A DNA stretch of 33,286 bases from Bacteroidales bacterium UBA6267 (lineage in GTDB: Bacteria > Bacteroidota > Bacteroidia > Bacteroidales > UBA1556), in the NCBI GenBank assembly GCA_002440745.1, contig DJVB01000003.1, positions 1 to 33,286 of the forward strand, read 5' to 3'. The position numbers were made by a program, and so were the translations under genes. Positions within the stretch are counted from its first letter, which is position 1; each line of letters opens with the position of its first letter. Below the pieces are notes generated by a model, which was not told the origin of the DNA, did not search any database, and worked only from the letters and a program-made list of their open reading frames with translations. Of the stretch, positions 22,946 through 31,391 are shown piece after piece.

Positions 22946-25771
22946 ATGAACAGAATTTTACTATTATTTACACTTTTGATATTTTTTAGCGCGTCCATTT
23001 TTGCGCAGCCTTCAAAAAAAACAATTGATCATACTGTTTTTCCAAATTGGAAAAGCATCGAATCGTGGAAGATTTCTGCTGATGGAAAATGGCTTGTTTA
23101 TGTGGCAAATCCTGCAAAAGGTGATGGTCATTTGTGTATTCTCAATACCGAATCGGGAGAAGCGGACACTATTCCTCGTGGAGTTCGACCTCAGATTGAT
23201 CCAAACGGATTGTTTGTTGCTTTTATGATTGAACCTCAGTACGATACGCTGAGGTCTATGAAGTTGCGAAAAGTGAAAAAGGACAATCTGCCAGCGGATA
23301 GTTTGGGAATTTTTCTGCTTAGTGCAGATAGTTTGATAAAAATTCCACAAGTGAAATCCTTTCATACACCGGATACATTGCGGTCTTATTTAGTTTATGT
23401 GTCGAAGAGTAAAACGATACCAACCACAGCTCCTTCAAAAAGTGGTTGGTGGATTTTTCAGAAAAAGGCGGATAAAACATTAACGAAAAAGGAAATTAAG
23501 TACAAAGGGGATGATGTGGTTTGGTTCGATCCTATTTCAGGTAAAAAGCAGATTTACACCACGATAGATAATGTTAAAATTTCGGAATTTGGAGATAAAA
23601 TTGCCCTCATTCGGAATGCGGATACCGATAAAAAACCAGTTTGTGATATTCGTATTTTGGATGCAGATTCCTTGAAAATATCGACTGTTTTTGCTGATAC
23701 AGGTATTATAAATCGCTTTGAGTTTGATTATAAAGCCAATCAATGGGCCTTTCTTTTTTCGGAAGATACAGTTAAAAAGAATAAAGTGTTTGACTTGAGA
23801 TATGGTAATAATGCCTTGAATGACAGTGTTTTAATCATTGCTGATACAAGCTCAAATTTTAAGATGCAGGGAATGAGTCCTTCAAGTAGGAGCAGTTTGC
23901 GTTTTTCAAGAGATGGCTTAAAGCTCTTTTTTCAAATTAGCGAGAAACCAACGCAAGAGCCAAAAGACAGTTTGCTTGAGGACGAAAAATACCAATTGGA
24001 TTTATGGTCACATTTTGACGAACAGCTTCAACCTCAGCAACTTTTGCGAGCTAAGTGGGAGCCCAATGAAACTTATGAGTGTTTCTATCATTTAGAACGG
24101 AAAGAAATAATGCAGCTTGAGGACGACTTATTGCGAAATCCATCTATTCCAAACTTCGGCAATGCAAATCGCGCTTTGCTGACCGTTAACAAACCCTATC
24201 GGAAATTGCAAACTTGGGATGGTTACTATGCCGACTATTATATCATGAATCTTTTTGATGGCAGCAGCGAAATTGTATTAGAGAAGTTTCAGGGAGATGT
24301 AAGGCTCTCACCTGATGCAAATTATATATTGTATTATAGCAATGAAAAGCGTTCATGGAATATTTATGACATTGAAGCGCGCAGCCATCTTAATCTTACC
24401 AAAGATATTGCAGTTAATTTTTTTGACGAAGACAACGACATGCCCATGTTGCCTTCTTCCTACGGTTTTGCCGGTTGGTATAAAAATGATAAGTATGTAG
24501 TTGTAAATGACCAGTTTGACCTTTGGAAACTCGATCCAACAGGACGGGAAACAGCGGTTAATCTGACTAAAGGTTTAGGACGAGAATTGAAGACGCGATT
24601 CAGAGTAATTAGTTTTGACCGGAATAGTCGCTTTTTAAATGATAATACCGCACGTGCACTATATGCTTTTGACAAGGTGACGAAAGAAGCCGGTATTTAT
24701 CAATTTGATTTTGGAAGTGAGGCAACTCCGCAAAAATTGCTCATGAGCGGGCATAGTTACGGAGGCTTTTCAAAAGCTAAGACTGCAGATATATATTTCT
24801 TTGTTAGGGGAAATTTTCAAGAGTATTATAATTTAAATATGACGGATGCTAAATTTCAAAGAATCAACCAATTGACTGATGTTAATCCTCAGCAAAAGGA
24901 ATATAATTGGGGCACCGTTGAACTCACAAAATGGACAGCTTACGATGGGACAGAATTGGAAGGATTGATTTATAAACCCGAAGATTTTGACTCTACAAAA
25001 CAATATCCCATGATTGTCTATTTTTACGAAACTTACAGCGATAATCTCTACTATCACTACATTCCAAAGCCAACTCACTCTACCATTAATTTCACTGAGT
25101 ATGTGAGCAATGGTTATATTGTTTTTGTGCCCGACATCCGTTACAAAGTGGGCTATCCTGCGCAATCGGCTTATAATGCTGTAGTTAGTGGAACGGAGTT
25201 TATGAAGAAGTTTTCGTGGGTTAATCCCCAAAAAATTGGTATTCAGGGACAAAGTTGGGGAGGTTATCAAGTGGCCATGTTGGTTACTATGACAAATATT
25301 TTTGCATGTGCCGAAGCCGGAGCACCGGTTGCAAACATGACTTCAGCTTATGGAGGAATGCGGTGGGGCTCTGGAGTGAATCGCGCATTTCAGTATGAGA
25401 AAACCCAGAGCAGAATTGGTGCAACACTCTGGGATTCATTAAGTTTATATATCGAAAATTCACCCCTGTTTTTTGTGGATAAAGTGCAAACCCCATTATT
25501 GATTATGCACAACGATAAAGATGGAGCGGTTCCCTATTATCAAGGAATTGAGCTTTTTAATGCCTTGCGGCGTCTCGATAAAACTACCTGGCTTTTGGTT
25601 TATAATAATGATGACCATAATTTGATGAAATGGCCAAACCGAATGGATTTGAATATTAGAATGCGCCAGTTTTTTGATCATTATTTAAAAGACGAACCAA
25701 TGCCACTATGGATGAAAAATGGAATTCCGGCAAGGGAAAAAGGTAAGACTACGGGTTATTCAGTGGAATAG
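22946..25771 (+). CDS. Exported S9 family prolyl oligopeptidase
   Basis: A 941-residue serine peptidase with a signal peptide (RILLLFTLLIFFSASIFAQ). An N-terminal WD40-like propeller (about residues 30-640) caps a C-terminal alpha/beta hydrolase domain. The triad is visible: Ser770 in GQSWGGY, Asp859 in HNDKDGAVP and His891 in NDDHNL. Such DPP/acylaminoacyl-type enzymes help Bacteroidota digest peptides in the periplasm. A near-consensus -7 box (TATATTCG, 22918-22925) lies upstream. The ATG at 22946 is used; another ATG five bases earlier is out of frame. It lies downstream of another exported peptidase-like gene, suggesting a proteolytic pair. Confidence 0.9.
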   Translation: MNRILLLFTLLIFFSASIFAQPSKKTIDHTVFPNWKSIESWKISADGKWLVYVANPAKGDGHLCILNTESGEADTIPRGVRPQIDPNGLFVAFMIEPQYDTLRSMKLRKVKKDNLPADSLGIFLLSADSLIKIPQVKSFHTPDTLRSYLVYVSKSKTIPTTAPSKSGWWIFQKKADKTLTKKEIKYKGDDVVWFDPISGKKQIYTTIDNVKISEFGDKIALIRNADTDKKPVCDIRILDADSLKISTVFADTGIINRFEFDYKANQWAFLFSEDTVKKNKVFDLRYGNNALNDSVLIIADTSSNFKMQGMSPSSRSSLRFSRDGLKLFFQISEKPTQEPKDSLLEDEKYQLDLWSHFDEQLQPQQLLRAKWEPNETYECFYHLERKEIMQLEDDLLRNPSIPNFGNANRALLTVNKPYRKLQTWDGYYADYYIMNLFDGSSEIVLEKFQGDVRLSPDANYILYYSNEKRSWNIYDIEARSHLNLTKDIAVNFFDEDNDMPMLPSSYGFAGWYKNDKYVVVNDQFDLWKLDPTGRETAVNLTKGLGRELKTRFRVISFDRNSRFLNDNTARALYAFDKVTKEAGIYQFDFGSEATPQKLLMSGHSYGGFSKAKTADIYFFVRGNFQEYYNLNMTDAKFQRINQLTDVNPQQKEYNWGTVELTKWTAYDGTELEGLIYKPEDFDSTKQYPMIVYFYETYSDNLYYHYIPKPTHSTINFTEYVSNGYIVFVPDIRYKVGYPAQSAYNAVVSGTEFMKKFSWVNPQKIGIQGQSWGGYQVAMLVTMTNIFACAEAGAPVANMTSAYGGMRWGSGVNRAFQYEKTQSRIGATLWDSLSLYIENSPLFFVDKVQTPLLIMHNDKDGAVPYYQGIELFNALRRLDKTTWLLVYNNDDHNLMKWPNRMDLNIRMRQFFDHYLKDEPMPLWMKNGIPAREKGKTTGYSVE

Positions 25772-25973
25772 AGAGGTGAATTGGAGGGGTTTGTTTTGGA
25801 GAAAATGCCTTTCACTGCAAGATTGAAATAAGGATGTTGATAGTGTATCTTGCTGATATACATGATTCTTGCTTCTTCTATTAATGAATGGATTAGAATG
25901 ATTTTTGAGTTTTAGAGAATTTGAAAGCGGAAAGATTTTTATGTGATGATTAATCCGGGTTTTAAATAAATCT

Positions 25974-26142
25974 TATATTTGCTCCTCTAAATAATCACCC
26001 AATCGCCTTAAAATGAAAACTATGGAGAACTCAAGCACAGAACGGTTACAAATGGATAGAATATTAGAATACAGGGAATTATTGGGGTTTTACAAATCTT
26101 AAAATAAGTGCAGATTAAGAGGGGATGGGGGATATGCATTCG
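25974..26142 (+). repeat. Promoter/micro-ORF repeat, copy 1 (short form)
   Basis: Shares with copies 2 and 3 the -7 box TATATTTG (25974-25981), the 40-nt leader up to the micro-ORF start (two mismatches to copy 3 over 25974-26021), the micro-ORF, and a tail that includes GATATGCATTCG (26131-26142). It lacks the 150-bp upstream block seen in the other two. The accessory lipoprotein gene begins 20 bp after the tail. Confidence 0.8.
26022..26102 (+). CDS. Micro-ORF copy 1, frameshifted relative to its paralogues
   Basis: A 26-codon frame starting MENSSTERLQMD and containing RILEYREL, which is shared with copies 2 and 3. An in-frame ATG at 26013 exists only in this copy. One extra T in the TTTT run at about 26088-26091 appears to shift the frame: removing it would restore an ending GFTNLKISAD, matching the FTNLK of copy 2 and the KISED of copy 3, with the stop at the same place as in copy 3. 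This suggests a once longer micro-ORF of about 31 codons. I recognise no family, and translation is unproven. Confidence 0.5.
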   Translation: MENSSTERLQMDRILEYRELLGFYKS

Positions 26143-26162
26143 TTACGGCAATTTAAAGAACC

Positions 26163-26984
26163 ATGAAGATTCAATATTACTTATTAACAGTAGTTATCCT
26201 GATTAGTTGTAGTTATCAAGTCAGAAAGACTTCGGCCTTAAATAACTCAAGAATAAAAAGCTTGGTTTACAGCCTAAATAAGGCGGAATGGGAAATAGTA
26301 TTTAAATCTAAAGATTCATTGGAGCAATTAGAAAATGAAGCATTACCATATCTCATTGAAAACTTAAATTCAGAAAACAAGTATGTAAAACTTATAAATA
26401 CTGCTGATCTAATTTATCCAGGTACAGTTGAATTTTTTGGAAGTGGTTGGGTTGTCGATTATGATATTGATTGGTTAGCGATAAGAACTGGATGGGTTAT
26501 TGAAGAAATAACTTTTGAAAATTTTGGTTTCAAAGAATCAATTATTACAGAAGACACCTTAATGAAAATTATGAAAGACAGTCTTAAGTATCAAGAGTAT
26601 TTAAAAACTGGCAAATATGACTTTATAGTTACTCCTAATAAAGTACGTAAATTAAACGATATAATTAAAAGGACAAATGATTGGTGGAGTAAAAATTCAA
26701 GTGATTGGTCTAGACTGAAAGGTATAACAAATGCCTTAAAAAGCAATGATATTCAAAGACAATCTAATGCATTACAATATTTGCGACATGGTGATTTTTG
26801 CATAAATGGATTAACAAGAGAGTATTTTGAGAAAGAATTAAGACCTATAGTAAGTCAATTATTAGAATCAGAAGAAGATTTTATAAAGGAAGATGCAAAA
26901 ATGCTTTTGGACATGGTTGATTATAGTGGTAATATGGAGTTTTATAACATTACTAGGAGATGCTGGAATAAAAATAACCCTTAA
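26163..26984 (+). CDS. Predicted lipoprotein of unknown function
   Basis: A 273-residue protein with a lipoprotein signal (IQYYLLTVVILISC, lipobox ISC at about residue 16). The body is helical. The parts EALPYLIENLNSENKYVKLIN and LKSNDIQRQSNALQYL recall HEAT-type repeats, and AIRTGWVIEEITFENFGF is a distinctive stretch I cannot place in a named family. It is AT-rich and Lys/Asn/Ile rich compared with the genes to its left. It lies 20 bp downstream of repeat copy 1 and was probably acquired, or shuffled, with it. A perfect 24-bp direct repeat starts 17 bp after its stop. Confidence 0.7.
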   Translation: MKIQYYLLTVVILISCSYQVRKTSALNNSRIKSLVYSLNKAEWEIVFKSKDSLEQLENEALPYLIENLNSENKYVKLINTADLIYPGTVEFFGSGWVVDYDIDWLAIRTGWVIEEITFENFGFKESIITEDTLMKIMKDSLKYQEYLKTGKYDFIVTPNKVRKLNDIIKRTNDWWSKNSSDWSRLKGITNALKSNDIQRQSNALQYLRHGDFCINGLTREYFEKELRPIVSQLLESEEDFIKEDAKMLLDMVDYSGNMEFYNITRRCWNKNNP

Positions 26985-27000
26985 CAAGAAATATTACATT

Positions 27001-27024
27001 TGGCATAAAGTGCTAAATTTGAAT
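27001..27024 (+). repeat. 24-bp direct repeat, left copy
   Basis: Identical over all 24 bases to 28901-28924; the core reads TGGCATAAAGTGC and the end contains TAAATTTG, which itself fits the -7 consensus. Weaker similarity (AATAT 6 bp upstream) extends leftward. The two copies bracket the toxin-antitoxin pair and each lies just after a stop codon. Confidence 0.85.
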
Positions 27025-27167
27025 TAATTGAATATTAACAAACATAATGATAAAGTTGAAAGTAAAGTATTATTAATCCCGCATACGCATATTCGATCCT
27101 TTGGCGGTCATGCTAAGAGAACCCAACATTTCATAAATTAACATCTTTATTTGAGATAAAAAAGTTG

Positions 27168-27175
27168 TATTTTTG
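27168..27175 (+). promoter_or_regulatory. -7 box of the toxin-antitoxin operon
   Basis: TATTTTTG is an exact TAnnTTTG match ending 6 bp before the ATG at 27182, so the mRNA may be leaderless. It rules out the TTG at 27173 as a start. The 143 bp between the direct repeat and this box show no recognisable gene. Confidence 0.5.
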
Positions 27176-27181
27176 CGATAT

Positions 27182-28360
27182 ATGGCAGAGAAAGCATACA
27201 TAACGGCAAAAGTCTTTAAATGGGCAAGAGAATCAGCAAAGATTACTGAAGAAATTGCTGCATCTAAAGTTGCCGTTTCCGTTGACAAGTTCAAGGATTG
27301 GGAAACAGGAAATGATTATCCAACTATTAGACAAGCACAGACTTTAGCGAAAGTGTATAGGAGACCTTTTGCAATATTTTTTCTACCTGATGTGCCAACG
27401 GATTTTCAACCTCTTCAAGATTTCAGGAAAACAGGCTCGAAAGAATTAAGTACATCTTCAATTTTCATCATTCGAGAAATACAACAAAAACAAGCTTGGA
27501 TTAGCGAAGTAAACGAAGATAATAATGAAAACAGAGTTTCATTTATTGGCAAATTCACTATTAAAGATAATCCAGTACTTGTTGCTAATGATATTCTTGC
27601 TACACTAAATATCAACCCATTAAATTATAAATCTAATAATCCAATCGTTGAATGGATTGATAAAGCTGAATCTAATGGGATTTTTATTTCAAGGACTAGT
27701 TTTATTCATTCAAGGCTAAAGTTGGACTCAAATGAAATTCAAGGATTTGCAATTGCCGATGAGTTTGCTCCTTTCATATTTATAAATTCTGACGATTGGA
27801 ATGCTCCTCAATTATTTACTTTAGTTCACGAACTTGCTCACCTTTGGATTGCCGAGACGGGAATATCAAATGACGTAGAACCATCGATAAAAAATACTGG
27901 TGATTATAATCCAATTGAATTATTCTGCAATGAAGTTGCTGCAAATGCATTAATGCCTAAGGAATATATTGATAGTCTTGATAGTAAGGCTTTTGATAAT
28001 GCAAAAGAAGTTTTTCATAATGCTAAAACTATTGGGGTTAGCACTTTTGCACTATTGGTTAGAGCATTAAACCTTAACATTATTTCATTAAGCGCATATA
28101 AACAATTGAAGCATTTAGCAGATATTGAATACAACGAATTTTTGAAAAGAGAAGAAGCAAAAAAAATAAAGCAGAAAGAGAAAGAAAAACCAGGCGGACC
28201 AAATTATTTTTTACTGCAACTAAACAGAAATAGTCGATTATTTACACAAACTGTATTAGATGCTTTTCGTGGAGGGGTAATTGAACCATCTATGGCAAGC
28301 AACTTATTAAATGTTCAGGTAAATAAGTTTCCCAAACTTGAAGCACAAATGTACAGATGA
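27182..28360 (+). CDS. XRE-ImmA/IrrE regulator-peptidase (antitoxin)
   Basis: A 392-residue protein. The N-terminal 70 residues form an XRE-type helix-turn-helix (ITEEIAASKVAVSVDKFKDWETGNDYPT). The middle is an ImmA/IrrE zinc metallopeptidase domain with HELAH at residues 216-220 and a downstream NEVAANALMP segment with the expected acidic ligand. A charged linker (REEAKKIKQKEKEK) and a short C-terminal domain follow. The ATGA overlap with a DUF4411 gene is the classic arrangement of an ImmA-family antitoxin with a PIN-like toxin. It probably binds its own promoter and neutralises the partner. Confidence 0.85.
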   Translation: MAEKAYITAKVFKWARESAKITEEIAASKVAVSVDKFKDWETGNDYPTIRQAQTLAKVYRRPFAIFFLPDVPTDFQPLQDFRKTGSKELSTSSIFIIREIQQKQAWISEVNEDNNENRVSFIGKFTIKDNPVLVANDILATLNINPLNYKSNNPIVEWIDKAESNGIFISRTSFIHSRLKLDSNEIQGFAIADEFAPFIFINSDDWNAPQLFTLVHELAHLWIAETGISNDVEPSIKNTGDYNPIELFCNEVAANALMPKEYIDSLDSKAFDNAKEVFHNAKTIGVSTFALLVRALNLNIISLSAYKQLKHLADIEYNEFLKREEAKKIKQKEKEKPGGPNYFLLQLNRNSRLFTQTVLDAFRGGVIEPSMASNLLNVQVNKFPKLEAQMYR

Positions 28361-28869
28361 GTATGGTTGATAAAAAATTCTGCTTAGATGCTAATGTGCT
28401 TATTCAAGCATGGCAAAAATACTACTCACCAAAAATATGTCCAAGTTATTGGGATATGCTTAATGAGTTGGGAACTAATAATATCATCTTTATGCCTGAG
28501 ATGGTTTATGATGAAATTGTTCGAACGGATGATGATTTATCAAAATGGTTGAAGTCTAGTAAAATCCCGATTAGAAAGATTGACGAGCAAGTAACGAAAT
28601 GCCTTAAAGACATTTATTCTGCTGACCCAAAACACAAGTATTTAGTTGATAATACAAAGGCAAGGTCGTTGGCTGACCCATGGGTGATTGCACACGCATT
28701 AAGAGAGAACGCCACAGTCGTAACAAAAGAAGAAAAAGTAACAGCTATAAATACTACAAAAATAAAAATTCCTAATGTGTGTGAAAAGATGAATGTATCG
28801 TGGATTAATGATTTTCAATTGATTGTTGAGTTAGGAATTATTTTCAGGTGTGAAATGGAAACAAAATAA
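28357..28869 (+). CDS. DUF4411 PIN-like toxin
   Basis: A 170-residue PIN-fold protein of the DUF4411 type. The acidic metal-site residues are visible in order: FCLDANVLIQAW (D11), MPEMVYDEIV, and ARSLADPWVIAHA, followed by the strand ATVVTKEEK. Members are predicted ribonucleases paired with XRE-ImmA proteins. The ATG at 28357 overlaps the upstream stop (ATGA), indicating coupled translation; a second ATG lies two codons later. The right-hand copy of the 24-bp direct repeat begins 31 bp after its stop. Confidence 0.85.
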   Translation: MSMVDKKFCLDANVLIQAWQKYYSPKICPSYWDMLNELGTNNIIFMPEMVYDEIVRTDDDLSKWLKSSKIPIRKIDEQVTKCLKDIYSADPKHKYLVDNTKARSLADPWVIAHALRENATVVTKEEKVTAINTTKIKIPNVCEKMNVSWINDFQLIVELGIIFRCEMETK

Positions 28870-28900
28870 AGCACGAACCGCCAATATCAAATATAAAAAA

Positions 28901-28924
28901 TGGCATAAAGTGCTAAATTTGAAT
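28901..28924 (+). repeat. 24-bp direct repeat, right copy
   Basis: Exact copy of 27001-27024, 1,900 bp downstream in the same orientation. The following sequence up to 29030 holds a short perfect hairpin (28959-28974, TCGAAA-ATTG-TTTCGA) and no gene I would support. Confidence 0.85.
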
Positions 28925-29030
28925 GATATAACATTTAATGAATGGGTTGGTAATTTGATCGAAAATTGTTTCGAATTACTCAAATTTTTATACACTGCCA
29001 ACGTTATTATAAGTTTAAAACATCATACCA

Positions 29031-29792
29031 ATGATCAAAAACTCGAAAGTGCTTTTGTTTTTAATCGTAATTTTAAATAGTTGTACTCAAACTGACAACT
29101 CACAGATAAATGAATCTAATAAGTTAATCCGTAACCTTGATTCATTAAATAATAATTTGGATTCAATTAGGAGAAGTACACCAGTTTTGTTTAATGCAGC
29201 TTTAAGCTTAGAAAAACAAAATTCTGACAGTGCTTTATTGATTTATAATCAGATATATACTAATGACACTAATTCATTTTGGGCATTATTATCGAATGAA
29301 AGATGTGCAGAATTGAACCCGAAAAGTAGCAAGTCATTTATGACTGAATCTTTTGAATTTTTCTTACAAGACACACTGATTTTGTTCTTTCATGATAGCA
29401 AATGTGGAGAATGGGGAGGTGATCGTGAAAGTATTCAAATATATCTGAAAAGAGGATCAAAGCAGATGAAAAGTCATTTGATTGCCGATTATAGAAAAGA
29501 AATTTTCGATTGTGAAGATTTAGAAAGTGCTTATGATGGTAGGAAATTGAAGTATAATCTAATAGAAAAGGGAAATATAATTATTAAACCTTCAGATGAG
29601 ATGTTGATTGAAAACTGCATTATAGCATTGGCAAGTCAGAAGTTGAGGGGTAAATTTGTAGGCCATGCAGGAAATATTTCTTCAGTGAGTTTTGTTAGTA
29701 AAAATAATAAACCTGAACTCTTCATAAGTGTTTATTCCTATGACTCATGGAAAGAATTTCATCAGTTGAAAAGAGTATTATTAACAAGATAA
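29031..29792 (+). CDS. Predicted lipoprotein of unknown function
   Basis: A 253-residue protein with a lipoprotein signal (KVLLFLIVILNSC, lipobox NSC at about residue 18). A short heptad-like stretch (SNKLIRNLDSLNNNLDSIRRS) follows, then a TPR-like helix (SDSALLIYNQIYTNDTNS) and a beta-rich C-terminal half. I do not recognise the family. It is AT-rich, like its neighbours. Repeat copy 2 begins only 7 bp after its stop. Without the bracketed toxin-antitoxin pair it would lie directly behind the other accessory lipoprotein gene. Confidence 0.7.
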   Translation: MIKNSKVLLFLIVILNSCTQTDNSQINESNKLIRNLDSLNNNLDSIRRSTPVLFNAALSLEKQNSDSALLIYNQIYTNDTNSFWALLSNERCAELNPKSSKSFMTESFEFFLQDTLILFFHDSKCGEWGGDRESIQIYLKRGSKQMKSHLIADYRKEIFDCEDLESAYDGRKLKYNLIEKGNIIIKPSDEMLIENCIIALASQKLRGKFVGHAGNISSVSFVSKNNKPELFISVYSYDSWKEFHQLKRVLLTR

Positions 29793-29799
29793 AACCTGC

Positions 29800-30124
29800 C
29801 TCCAATAACTACCCTTCCAATCTATATCGGAATTCATAAAGAAGAGCCTAATCCCTTACATCGGTCGGGAAAAGTAAGTGTTTAATTAATTTCAACACTA
29901 ATCCATTCCGCGATTTTTTTCTACTGATTTTTCTTCTGGCTTGAAATAGTAATTATATTTGCTCCTCTAAATAATCACCCAATCGCCCTAAAACCAAAAC
30001 TATGGAAAACTTAAACACAGAACGGTTACAAATGGATAAAATGCTAAAATACAGGGAATTAACTAAATTCACTAACCTCAAACTAAATATGGAATAAACG
30101 CAAATTATTGTGGATATACGTTCG
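29800..30124 (+). repeat. Promoter/micro-ORF repeat, copy 2
   Basis: Positions 29800-30001 match 31404-31605 with three mismatches in 202 bp and no gaps. The -7 box TATATTTG is at 29954-29961. From the micro-ORF start identity falls to about 71 %. The tail ends with GATATACGTTCG (30113-30124). The unit starts immediately behind the stop of the preceding lipoprotein gene. Confidence 0.9.
30002..30097 (+). CDS. Micro-ORF copy 2
   Basis: 31 codons, starting MENLNTERLQMDK and ending FTNLKLNME, with the shared YREL core. It is 40 bp downstream of an exact -7 box, in the same position as in copies 1 and 3. It is highly charged and probably one helix; no signal peptide. It could be a microprotein, a regulatory leader peptide for the downstream gene, or a remnant of a longer gene. 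Nothing here proves translation. Confidence 0.5.
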   Translation: MENLNTERLQMDKMLKYRELTKFTNLKLNME

Positions 30125-30155
30125 TAAGCGCTAATAGAAAAGAAACCTACAAAAT

Positions 30156-31391
30156 ATGAAGAAGCTTTTATTGATTATTATCTTACTTCCTATAATACAG
30201 GTATTTGGACAGAAAGATACTTTAAGAGAATTTACAGATTATAGTTTTATAATACAGGATTCTCCCTCTCAGTTATTTACCATGAGACAGGTAAATCAGA
30301 GTTATTTATCCGGTTACAGATTGTTTGCTAAAGAACTTTATAAAGTTTCAAAAAAACATGAAATTGTCGCAGATATAATTCAAATTGGACTTCAATCATT
30401 ATTTTTTCTGCCATTTACCCATGAAGAGGGGCATCGTTCAGTTTTGACAGTAAATAATATCGGCTCGGTGTCTCAGCCTTATTTCAATAAATATGGAGTT
30501 GCATACGTAAAAGGAGTAACGGACCAAACACTTCAGGACCTCAGAGATAATGACCTGCCAACATATATAAGGCTACATTCGGGCGGTTTAGAATCTGATT
30601 ATATGCTAACCAAACGAATGGAGACAATTGGAAGCTTTGAGATCGATGATTTCAAATATTACAAATGGGAGTATTGGTTTCGTAAATTTGGAATCTTACA
30701 GTATTACGTAACAGGACTTTTTGGGGTTGAGATAGACCTTATAGAAGAAAAAAATGAACTGGAAAGAGATATTGTCGGTTATGATACTTATGGCGCTGCA
30801 AGGCATTTGTATCGACCTGACATGGATTTTTACAGATATACAAAATATGAAGATTTGACAAATGACGAAAAAAAATATGTCCATAGAATGGGTTATCGTT
30901 CTTTGCTAAATGTTTTAAATCCATTGATGATTGGGAAGGGCAATTTTAAAGCTGGAGAAAATTTAAGTTATACTATTGGAATGGGTTATACTATGGCGCC
31001 GTTTGGAGATTTTATTGACGAAAATGTTTGGATTAAGTATAAGGGCCTAAATATTCATGGCTATGCAAGACAATTTCAAAATCGAAATAATTGGTTTCAT
31101 GGATTTGGTGTTAGTTTGATTAATTTTAAACTACACAGAAGGGTTTATTCAAATCTCTCAGGACATTTTTGGAGTCAGCCTAAAAATTATGAGTTTAATA
31201 CAAGCAAATCTTTTTCTGGCGGAGCAGTTGATATGGATTTCCGTTATTTCTTTTTTATGAATAGTGGAACTCGGTTAAAAGGATTTTCAATTGATTTAGG
31301 TATGATTTATAAAACGGAAGGATTTCTACCTGAAGAATTATATCTTGAGGAACATTTTGGTCTTAGAATTGGGACAACAATTAGATTATAA
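30156..31391 (+). CDS. Exported HEEGH-motif protein with barrel-like C-terminus
   Basis: A 411-residue protein with a signal peptide (KKLLLIIILLPIIQVFGQ). HEEGH at residues 89-93 fits the zinc-peptidase HExxH (and the HExGH subtype) and follows a hydrophobic stretch (IIQIGLQSLFFLPF). From about residue 270 the sequence forms alternating strands (LSYTIGMGYTMAPFGDF, GFGVSLINFKLHRRVYS) and ends in GLRIGTTIRL, like an outer-membrane barrel. I recognise no family, and the other zinc ligand is not obvious. It lies between repeat copies 2 and 3, forming a 1,604-bp repeat-plus-gene unit. Confidence 0.65.
   Translation: MKKLLLIIILLPIIQVFGQKDTLREFTDYSFIIQDSPSQLFTMRQVNQSYLSGYRLFAKELYKVSKKHEIVADIIQIGLQSLFFLPFTHEEGHRSVLTVNNIGSVSQPYFNKYGVAYVKGVTDQTLQDLRDNDLPTYIRLHSGGLESDYMLTKRMETIGSFEIDDFKYYKWEYWFRKFGILQYYVTGLFGVEIDLIEEKNELERDIVGYDTYGAARHLYRPDMDFYRYTKYEDLTNDEKKYVHRMGYRSLLNVLNPLMIGKGNFKAGENLSYTIGMGYTMAPFGDFIDENVWIKYKGLNIHGYARQFQNRNNWFHGFGVSLINFKLHRRVYSNLSGHFWSQPKNYEFNTSKSFSGGAVDMDFRYFFFMNSGTRLKGFSIDLGMIYKTEGFLPEELYLEEHFGLRIGTTIRL

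Larger units (their letters stand above)
25772..26162 (+). other. Intergenic region holding repeat copy 1
   Basis: 391 bp without a larger gene. The first 200 bp show nothing I can name. The rest is repeat copy 1: promoter box, leader and micro-ORF, ending at the accessory lipoprotein gene. This is also the point where the window changes from compact housekeeping genes to a loose, AT-rich island. Confidence 0.6.
29793..30155 (+). other. Intergenic region filled by repeat copy 2
   Basis: 363 bp without a larger gene, almost entirely repeat copy 2 (29800-30124): upstream block, promoter box, leader, micro-ORF and tail. The remaining 31 bp lead into the HEEGH-protein gene and show nothing further. 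Confidence 0.7.

Noticed and set aside
28850..29080. A 76-codon plus-strand frame running through the right 24-bp repeat
   Set aside because: It overlaps the DUF4411 stop and the start of the next lipoprotein gene and has low-complexity composition; it is better explained as open by chance.
26131..30124. Repeat tails as integron attC sites
   Set aside because: The core sites GTTRRRY and RYYYAAC and paired inner arms are not present, and no integron integrase is in the window.
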